Assembly: GCA_039932395.1 (NCBI GenBank)
Contig: JBDTQB010000120.1
Span: forward strand, 1-12,100
Direction of reading: 5' to 3'
Origin: JAGNNV01 sp039932395
GTDB lineage: Bacteria > Acidobacteriota > Vicinamibacteria > Fen-336 > JAGNNV01
Length of the DNA stretch: 12,100 nt
A program made the position numbers and the translations under genes. Every line of letters starts with the position of its first letter. Within the stretch, counting starts at the first letter, position 1. Shown here in pieces: positions 7,062-12,100 of this stretch. The notes under the pieces were generated by a model. It saw nothing but the letters and a program-made list of their open reading frames with translations, searched no databases and was not told where the DNA came from.

Positions 7062-7580
7062 ATGACCCAGGACACCCTTTCAAAAACCACGAGCCAGAGC
7101 GCGCGACTCAGTTCGGCGGGCGTTCGCTCCGTGGCTATTTTCGAAGGAGCCAAGGGAGTGATCGTCCTGGCGGTGGGGTTCGGCCTGCTGTCGCTTCTGC
7201 ATCGCGATATTCAGGCGGTGGCCGAGTCGATCGTGCGCCACCTTCATCTCGGCCCCGCGGGCCACTATTCGGAGATCTTCCTTCGCGCGGCTTCTCATCT
7301 GCAAAATGGCCGGCTGGGCTGGTTCGCGGCCGGGGCGTTCGCCTATGCGACGGTTCGCCTGGTGGAGGCGTACGGCCTCTGGCACGAGCGGCCATGGGCC
7401 GAATGGCTCGCCATCGTGTCCGCGGGTCTCTACTTACCGGTGGAGGTGTTCGAGTTCTGGCGACACCACTCGGTCCTCGGCGGACTCATCATGACCGGTA
7501 ATCTGCTGCTCGTCGCGGGATTGCTGTACGTCAGACTGTCGGAGCACCGAACGAGCACAGTCGACGTCGCTACTTCTTAG
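7062..7580 (+). CDS. DUF2127 family membrane protein
   Basis: 172-residue integral membrane protein of the DUF2127 type, function unknown. Four hydrophobic segments at about residues 24-46, 85-107, 112-132 and 138-158. Family-like signatures are SVAIFEGAKG at the start of helix 1, RLVEAYGLW at the end of helix 2, WAEWLAIVSAGLYLPVEVFEF in helix 3 and a helix 4 ending in LLYVRL. The frame is open from GTG at 7020, with ATGs at 7038 and 7041. I prefer ATG 7062 because it gives a polar N-terminus (MTQDTLSK) about 20 residues before helix 1, as is usual. Its stop overlaps the 3' end of mazG by 11 bases. It is divergent from the deacetylase gene, so a shared envelope role is possible but unproven. 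Confidence 0.82.
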   Translation: MTQDTLSKTTSQSARLSSAGVRSVAIFEGAKGVIVLAVGFGLLSLLHRDIQAVAESIVRHLHLGPAGHYSEIFLRAASHLQNGRLGWFAAGAFAYATVRLVEAYGLWHERPWAEWLAIVSAGLYLPVEVFEFWRHHSVLGGLIMTGNLLLVAGLLYVRLSEHRTSTVDVATS

Positions 7581-8370
7581 CCGCTTGCCAGAGTGCTTCC
7601 ATCTCGTCGAGGGTGGATTCTTTCGGAGTCTTGCCTTCTTTTCGGAGGCCTTCCTCGACGAAGGCGAAGCGCGAGCGGAACTTGCGATTGGTCCCGCGCA
7701 GAGCGGTCTCCGCGTCCACTCCCAGCTTGCGTCCAAGATTGATCACCGCGAAGAGCAGATCGCCCATCTCATCCTCCAGACGCGCCTGGCGACGATCGGC
7801 CGGCTCCAGCATCGCTGCGGAGATTTCGTTCAGTTCCTCTTCGATCTTTCCGCGGACGTCTTCCGGCTTGTTCCAGTCGAAGCCGACTTTCGCGGCCTTT
7901 TCCGACAACGCCTGGGCTTCCATGACGGCCGGAGTGTTGCGATGAACGGCATCAAGAAGGGACGCGTGCTCGACACCCTTGGCCGCGCGCTCCTGCCGCT
8001 TCAGCTCTTCCCAGTTCTTGAGCACGGCTTCCGACGTCTCAGCCTCGGCGGTGCCAAAAATGTGCGGATGGCGACGGATCATCTTGTCGGTGACCGACGC
8101 GATGACGTCGTTGATGGTGAACTCGTTCGCGCGCATCGCGATGTCGGAATGGAAGACGACGTGGAGCAGAACGTCGCCCAGCTCTTCCTTGAGATTGGTG
8201 GCGTCGCCCGTTTCGATGGCATGAACGACCTCGTACGCTTCCTCCAGCGTGGATTGGCGCAGGGTCTGATGCGTCTGCTCACGATCCCAGGGACATCCGC
8301 CATCGGACCTCAACCGGTCGATGATGCTGACAAAATGCTCGAACGATGTTTCCTTTGATGGTTCAGCCAT
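7570..8370 (-). CDS. mazG: Nucleoside triphosphate pyrophosphohydrolase MazG
   Basis: Hydrolyses (d)NTPs to the monophosphate and pyrophosphate, a cytoplasmic house-cleaning enzyme that can also lower (p)ppGpp through nucleotide pools. At 266 residues it is the full two-domain form (E. coli MazG is about 263). The N-terminal domain has CPWDREQTH (26-34), the Mg-binding EEAYE (43-47) and EELGD (62-66); the C-terminal domain repeats the pattern with EEELNE (177-182) and EDEMGD (199-204), preceded by KVGFDW (161-166). ATG at 8368-8370 has no clear Shine-Dalgarno. Divergent from recQ with a 52-base gap; the 3' end overlaps the DUF2127 gene. Confidence 0.95.
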   Translation of the reverse strand: MAEPSKETSFEHFVSIIDRLRSDGGCPWDREQTHQTLRQSTLEEAYEVVHAIETGDATNLKEELGDVLLHVVFHSDIAMRANEFTINDVIASVTDKMIRRHPHIFGTAEAETSEAVLKNWEELKRQERAAKGVEHASLLDAVHRNTPAVMEAQALSEKAAKVGFDWNKPEDVRGKIEEELNEISAAMLEPADRRQARLEDEMGDLLFAVINLGRKLGVDAETALRGTNRKFRSRFAFVEEGLRKEGKTPKESTLDEMEALWQAAKK

Positions 8371-8401
8371 GGCGCGCGCATGTTCGCACGGGTGTGGCGA
8401 C

Positions 8402-8409
8402 TAGAGTCC
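8402..8409 (+). promoter_or_regulatory. Candidate -10 element of recQ (TAGAGTCC)
   Basis: TAGAGT at 8402-8407 ends 15 bases before the ATG of recQ and is followed by CC, fitting the TANANTCS pattern. No Shine-Dalgarno and no convincing -35. It lies in the 52-base gap shared with the divergent mazG, for which I see no equivalent element. Confidence 0.3.
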
Positions 8410-8422
8410 GCCGCTCGCACTC

Positions 8423-10273
8423 ATGACTCGAACCCTCGAAGCGCTAAAAGATTCTTTTGGATACTCCACCTTCCGTCCGTATCAGGAGGACATCGTCAAC
8501 GCCGCTTTGGCGGGTCGCGACGTATTGGCCCTTCTGCCCACCGGGGGAGGGAAGTCCCTGTGCTTCCAGCTTCCGGCGGTTTTGGGAACCGGGCTGACCC
8601 TGGTCATCTCGCCTCTCATCGCTCTCATGAAGGATCAGGTTGACGCGCTTCAGGCGAACGGGGTCGAAGCGACCTTCCTCAACTCCTCGCTTGAGTCGGA
8701 AGACGCGAAGAGTCGATTCCGCGGCCTCTGGCGGAATCAGTACCGCCTTCTCTATGTCGCGCCCGAGCGCTTATTCCAGGCGAGCTTCCTGGCGAGCCTG
8801 ACCGAGTGGGGCGTCAACCGCGTCGCCATCGACGAGGCGCATTGCATCAGCGAATGGGGCCACGACTTCCGGCCGGAGTATCGGCGCTTGGTCGAACTGC
8901 GCGAGCGCTTTCCCGCCATCCCGTTCATGGCGTTGACTGCCACGGCGACGGAGCGCGTCCGTAAAGACATCGTTGCGCAGCTTCGGCTGAAGAATCCCTT
9001 CATCTCGATTGGGAGCTTCAACCGCGCGAATCTGTCTTACCGCGTCATTCCGAAGTCGAAGCCGGCCGATCAGGTCCGTCAGCTTGTGTCGAGTCATCGC
9101 GGCGGCGCGGGCATCGTCTATTGCGCCAGCCGTCGGGCCGCCGAGTCGGTGGCCGAGAGCCTGCGCGACGCCAATATCCAGGCGAGGCCGTATCACGCGG
9201 GTTTGTCTGACAACGACCGTTCGAAGAATCAGGAAGCGTTTGTGCGCGACCGCATTCAGGTGATCTGCGCGACAGTGGCGTTCGGCATGGGCATCGACAA
9301 GCCCAACGTGCGTTTCGTGATCCATCACGATCTGCCGAAGAACGTCGAGGGCTACTACCAGGAGACGGGGCGCGCGGGCCGCGATGGTCTGGCGTCCGAG
9401 TGCGTGTTGCTGTTCAGCCCGTCGGATGTGGCGAAGCAGCTGAACTTCATCGAGGAGATCAGCGACGAAGGCGAGAAGCGGGTGGCCAAGGCGCAGCTTC
9501 GACGGATGGTTGACTACGGCGAGACCAGCAGTTGCCGTCGCGCCAACCTGCTTGAGTACTTCGCCGAGACGTTCGGGGATGCGAGCTGTGGCGGCTGCGA
9601 CAACTGCCTCACCCCGCGTGAGATTTTCGACGCGAGCATTCCGATGCAGAAGCTGCTGTCGACGGTCTATCGCGCCCGCTCGACCTCGTCCTCTTCATCA
9701 ATGATGGGTCGGTCGCTGACCTTCGGCCTGATGCACCACGCGCACGTGCTGACGGGCAAGACCACGGAGCAGATCACGCGCTGGGGTCACGCGAGCCTGT
9801 CGACCTACGGAATCGGCAAGGACTTCTCACGCGAGGAATGGCAGCAGATCGGCCGCGAGGCTATCCGGCGCGGCCTTCTGAAGCAGATGACGGGGGACTA
9901 TCCGACGGTGGACCTGACCGGCGTGGGTTCGGAGTTCCTGAAGAATCGAGGAAGTTTTGAGATGCCGCGGCCCGTGGCCCCGAAGAAGGCAGTCGCCGCG
10001 GCGGGCGATAGACGAAGTCGAGGCGCGAAATCGAACGTAGATGAAGCGCCGTTCGATGAGTCGTTGTTTGAGAAGCTCAAAGCTCTGCGGCGGACCTTCG
10101 CCGACGAGCGCAACGTCCCCGCCTTCGTCATCTTCGGCGACGCGACGTTGCGCGCCATGTCCCGCGAGAAACCGAAAACCAACGACGCCTTCCTCGCAGT
10201 CAGCGGAGTAGGCCCCGCAAAGCTCACTCAGTTCGGCGAAGTCTTCCTCAAAGCCATCAACGACCACGAGTAG
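8423..10273 (+). CDS. recQ: ATP-dependent DNA helicase RecQ
   Basis: 3'-5' DNA helicase of recombination and replication-fork repair; 616 residues, full length. Helicase core: motif 0 FRPYQ (17-21), Walker A PTGGGKS (39-45), DEAH (137-140) followed by the aromatic-rich loop CISEWGHDFRPEY, motif III ALTATA (170-175), CATVAFGMGIDKP (282-294) and motif VI QETGRAGRDG (313-322). The zinc site has Cys371, Cys389, Cys392 and Cys395. The RQC winged helix spans about 405-500 with GHASLSTYGIG (455-465). After a basic linker (about 515-540) comes a C-terminal HRDC domain (about 545-612). A Ser-rich insertion (STSSSSSMMG, 420-429) near the start of the RQC region is unusual compared with E. coli RecQ. 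The first ATG in frame gives the expected N-terminus. Confidence 0.97.
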   Translation: MTRTLEALKDSFGYSTFRPYQEDIVNAALAGRDVLALLPTGGGKSLCFQLPAVLGTGLTLVISPLIALMKDQVDALQANGVEATFLNSSLESEDAKSRFRGLWRNQYRLLYVAPERLFQASFLASLTEWGVNRVAIDEAHCISEWGHDFRPEYRRLVELRERFPAIPFMALTATATERVRKDIVAQLRLKNPFISIGSFNRANLSYRVIPKSKPADQVRQLVSSHRGGAGIVYCASRRAAESVAESLRDANIQARPYHAGLSDNDRSKNQEAFVRDRIQVICATVAFGMGIDKPNVRFVIHHDLPKNVEGYYQETGRAGRDGLASECVLLFSPSDVAKQLNFIEEISDEGEKRVAKAQLRRMVDYGETSSCRRANLLEYFAETFGDASCGGCDNCLTPREIFDASIPMQKLLSTVYRARSTSSSSSMMGRSLTFGLMHHAHVLTGKTTEQITRWGHASLSTYGIGKDFSREEWQQIGREAIRRGLLKQMTGDYPTVDLTGVGSEFLKNRGSFEMPRPVAPKKAVAAAGDRRSRGAKSNVDEAPFDESLFEKLKALRRTFADERNVPAFVIFGDATLRAMSREKPKTNDAFLAVSGVGPAKLTQFGEVFLKAINDHE

Positions 10274-10300
10274 CCCGTCGGCCCCTGAGCAGCAGTCGAA

Positions 10301-10373
10301 GTCGCTTGCCCTGAGCGGGTGTCCGTCTGTTTCACCGCCGAAGGGAAGGGACCCCGAGCGGGAGCGCAAGTCG
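10301..10373 (+). repeat. Short repeat R1, copy 1
   Basis: Begins GTCGCTTGCCCTGAGCGGG and aligns at roughly 70% by eye with 10793-10865. It includes CCTGAGC-type cores that resemble the very common intergenic CCTGAGC...GTCGAAGG dispersed repeats of GC-rich bacteria. It starts 28 bases after the recQ stop codon. Confidence 0.55.
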
Positions 10374-10494
10374 CGCGCCGCGAAATCAGTAGTTGCGAAT
10401 CCGCAATCCGTTTGAGTCTGACGCGGCGATCCGCTACACCATCGTCATCGCGAGCCGGCAGTCCGTTTGCTTCCGGCGTGGCGATCTGAACACC

Positions 10495-10770
10495 GGGTCG
10501 GAGTGGTCGTTGCCCGTCCCGCGCCTCTGTCGACGGACGCTCCGGCCAAAGCACCCGGACGTTCCCTTCACCTCCGGGGGCCTCGATACGTCCTCAATGA
10601 ACCGCGCGGGGCTCTCGCCCCGCGGTCGCAGCAGTACCGCTCGGCGCCCCTGGCCCTAGGACGGAGTGTGCACTCACCGGCTACCTTCAACGGCCGGCTC
10701 GCGTTCAGCGAACGGTGCTTCGGCCTGCGCTCGGATGGCGGAAGCGCGCCCAAATCGCATCAAGCTGCTC
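10495..10770 (+). repeat. Long repeat R2, copy 1
   Basis: Aligns with 10875-11100. The first block (10495-10651) is about 90% identical by eye, including a perfect 37-base stretch (10535-10571 = 10916-10952). The last block (10702-10770) includes a perfect 29-base stretch (10710-10738 = 11040-11068). Copy 1 carries 50 bases (10652-10701) where copy 2 has a single base. Contains hairpins at 10605-10624 and 10702-10714. Confidence 0.85.
10605..10624. repeat. Hairpin in R2 copy 1
   Basis: CGCGGGGC-TCTC-GCCCCGCG, a perfect 8-base-pair stem with a four-base loop. The matching hairpin of copy 2 is at 10986-11003. No T-run follows on either strand, so it is not a canonical terminator. Confidence 0.8.
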
Positions 10771-10792
10771 TGAGCCGGAATCGGTAGCCTGA

Positions 10793-10865
10793 GTCGCTCG
10801 CCCTGGGCAGAAGTCCGTTTCTTCACAAACGAGGGACGGTCCCTGAGCAGGAGTCCGTTCGCTTG
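10793..10865 (+). repeat. Short repeat R1, copy 2
   Basis: Begins GTCGCTCGCCCTGGGCAG and aligns with 10301-10373 with small gaps. It is followed almost directly by R2 copy 2, whereas in unit 1 about 120 bases separate R1 from R2. Contains two copies of the AGTCCGTT short motif (around 10812 and 10852). Confidence 0.55.
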
Positions 10866-10985
10866 GAAGTCGAAGGGTCGGAGTGGTCGTTGCCCTGTTC
10901 CGCGCCTCTGTCGATGGACGCTCCGGCCAAAGCACCCGGACGTTCCCTTCACATACGGGGGCCTCGAAGCGTTCTCAATGAACGG

Positions 10986-11003
10986 CGCGGGCTTTCGCCC
11001 GCG
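10986..11003. repeat. Hairpin in R2 copy 2
   Basis: CGCGGGC-TTTC-GCCCGCG, a perfect 7-base-pair stem with a four-base loop, aligned with the 8-base-pair hairpin of copy 1. One G on the left arm and one C on the right arm are missing together, so pairing is kept. Confidence 0.8.
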
Positions 11004-11030
11004 TTCGCAGCGGTACCGCTCGGCGCCCCT

Positions 11031-11045
11031 CCGTTCAGGGAACGG
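11031..11045. repeat. Second hairpin in R2 copy 2
   Basis: CCGTTC-AGG-GAACGG, a perfect 6-base-pair stem with a three-base loop. The aligned site in copy 1 (10702-10714) is CGTTC-AGC-GAACG, a 5-base-pair stem. Confidence 0.7.
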
Positions 11046-11592
11046 TGCTTCGGCCTGCGCTCGGATGGTGGAAGCGCGCCCGAATCGCCTCAAGCTGCTC
11101 GGACCGGCCTGGACGAACCGAAGGCGGAAATACGTCATCGCCCGCCGCCAGGAACTGGCTTCATCTTCAACCCCCGCCTCGGGGCAGCGGCGACAACGCG
11201 AATTTTCTCGATTGTGACGATCTGGGTCTGCGACAGCTCCAACCTTACGAAGACCAGAACGCGCTCGGCCAAGGAAGGCCGGATCAATGCCGACAAGCTT
11301 CATAGGCTGATCTCGCGCATCAACTGCTCGGCGTTCGAGCTGCCTCTGGAGTCAGACGTTCGAGAATCTCACCGAGATCCTCACCTTCCTTGAAACCCAG
11401 GGCTTCCTTCATCGTTCCGGCGAATTGCGGCAGCGCGAGCGGTTCCCAGGGGGAGCGCGACGCCCACCCTCCGCGTGCTGGACGCTTCAAGGCATCCCGC
11501 CGACACCGTGTCGCTGCGCGGCGTGTCATCCGATTCCTGTTGCAAGACGTTACGCGCGATGGAATGGCCTTCTGCAGCGTGACAGTACGTCG

Positions 11593-12100
11593 CTATGTTT
11601 TGCGCGAAGCCTCAAGCCACACGACCGCTCCCCACTGATCTGCCCAAACCTTGTGAGTGAAGTCTGGTCCTACTGCGGCATCTGCGAGGGCCGCCATCTC
11701 GCTCGGCGTCCGTGTGATGAGGGTCCAGGCTTGAACGATGTCCGCGAAGGCCATCTCCGGGCAGGCGTCCATGTTTCCTATAAGCAACGTGCCACCCGGA
11801 TCGAGCTTGCGCGTCAAGCGCTCAGTCAGTAGTTTGGCCGTCTTGATTTCGAGATAGTCATAGAGCCCCGCAGCGTAGATCAGATCAAACGGTCCTTCAG
11901 GTCCATCGCCTCGGACAAGATCCTGAATCCGGCTCCAAACAGGCTGCACCGCTCGGTTCCCGTAGCGAAGCTGGACGCCGTCCAAGCTTTGCCGGTCTTG
12001 GTCAAGAGCAATCAGCGAAGCGATTCCGTCCCACGCTGCCTCGTCGACCAAGTCGGCCTCTCGGAGATGGCCGCATGCAACCGAAAGAATGCGCGCCCCC
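11593..12100 (-). CDS. Class I SAM-dependent methyltransferase (partial, 5' end outside window)
   Basis: The C-terminal 168 residues of a Rossmann-fold methyltransferase; the start lies beyond the right edge. The visible part opens with motif I, GARILSVACGHLREAD (residues 1-16, the SAM-binding glycine region). It continues with a strand ending in the acidic ALDQD (motif II), GPFDLIYAAGLYDYL (motif IV region), a helix rich in Leu, and LDPGGTLLIGNM (motif VI region), and ends WGAVVWLEASRKT. The LDQD plus FDLIYxAGLxDYL combination is, as I recall, typical of a methyltransferase group that includes PhcB-like enzymes of 3-hydroxy-fatty-acid methyl ester signalling. The substrate cannot be assigned from this fragment. 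Its 3' side faces the gene-poor repeat region. Confidence 0.85.
   Translation of the reverse strand, partial: GARILSVACGHLREADLVDEAAWDGIASLIALDQDRQSLDGVQLRYGNRAVQPVWSRIQDLVRGDGPEGPFDLIYAAGLYDYLEIKTAKLLTERLTRKLDPGGTLLIGNMDACPEMAFADIVQAWTLITRTPSEMAALADAAVGPDFTHKVWADQWGAVVWLEASRKT

Larger units (their letters stand above)
10875..11100 (+). repeat. Long repeat R2, copy 2
   Basis: Second copy of R2 (compare 10495-10770), without the 50-base segment present in copy 1. The offset between copies is 380 bases in the first block and 330 in the last; 380 is not a multiple of three, which argues against a repeated protein. Contains hairpins at 10986-11003 and 11031-11045. Confidence 0.85.
10274..11592. 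other. About 1.3 kb without a convincing gene: repeat island plus unexplained sequence
   Basis: No open frame here gives a recognisable protein. Several frames stay open only because the sequence is GC-rich; they yield Arg/Pro/Ser-rich peptides that overlap on both strands. Positions 10301-11100 hold two diverged copies of a composite repeat (listed separately). Positions 11101-11592 contain no repeat that I can see. On the minus strand, 11320-11529 is open and ends in a more protein-like stretch (MKEALGFKEG followed by acidic helix-like residues, 11320-11409). Its Arg-rich upstream part and lack of family resemblance keep me from calling it a gene; it could be a gene remnant. No terminator with a T-run is visible after recQ or after the methyltransferase. 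Confidence 0.6.

Noticed and set aside
7585..8358. 257-codon open frame on the + strand across mazG
   Set aside because: It is the antisense shadow of mazG, which has all its motifs; the + peptide matches no family.
10301..11100. CRISPR array
   Set aside because: Only two long, diverged units with unequal spacing; no short identical repeats with regular spacers.
10674..11303. 209-codon open frame on the minus strand through the repeat island
   Set aside because: It runs through both R2 copies, is Arg-rich and low complexity, and the R2 blocks are offset by a non-multiple of three, so it is not a conserved protein.
10863..11393. 176-codon open frame on the + strand through R2 copy 2
   Set aside because: The composition is typical of a GC-rich random frame; the copy 1 equivalent is broken by frame shifts.
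11490..11560. Possible integron attC-like sequence (inverted GTT/AAC-bearing segments and a CGACAC-C-GTGTCG palindrome) after the methyltransferase
   Set aside because: No GTTRRRY/RYYYAAC core pair in the right arrangement and no integrase in the window.

Overview
This is a GC-rich (roughly 60-65% by eye) stretch of a Gram-negative-type bacterial chromosome. Exported proteins with signal peptides, a TolB-like propeller protein, a SurA/DsbA-type thiol protein and an RNase D/TIGR02757 pair would suit Acidobacteriota or a similar GC-rich phylum. That placement is inference. Most of the window is housekeeping or cell-envelope genes; I found no phage, IS element, CRISPR array, tRNA or rRNA.

Left part (1-4780, all minus strand): the N-terminal third of biosynthetic arginine decarboxylase (speA, running off the left edge), an exported DsbA-family thiol oxidoreductase with a SurA-like N-terminal region, a short-chain dehydrogenase, a TIGR02757 (DUF2400) protein and ribonuclease D (rnd). 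The last two are an operon pair separated by 7 bases, and an 11-base tandem duplication lies exactly at their junction.

Middle part (4893-8370): an exported PD40/TolB-like beta-propeller protein (+), an exported NodB-type polysaccharide deacetylase (-, convergent), a four-helix DUF2127 membrane protein (+, divergent) and MazG nucleotide pyrophosphohydrolase (-), whose 3' end overlaps that of the DUF2127 gene by 11 bases.

Right part (8423-12100): a full-length RecQ helicase with helicase, zinc, RQC and HRDC regions. It is followed by about 1.3 kb without a convincing gene (10274-11592). This holds two diverged copies of a composite repeat with conserved hairpins, then unexplained sequence. 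At the right edge is a SAM-dependent methyltransferase (-), 5' truncated by the window.

The most interesting non-gene signal is a short element, TANANTCS, in front of six of the ten gene starts in the window (speA, SDR, rnd, the propeller gene, deacetylase, recQ). In four of them it ends only 8-15 bases before the start codon, and most of these starts lack a Shine-Dalgarno sequence. I read this as a -10 promoter element with leaderless or very short-leader transcripts. The second notable feature is the repeat island after recQ. I did not find a clear new defence or biosynthetic system.
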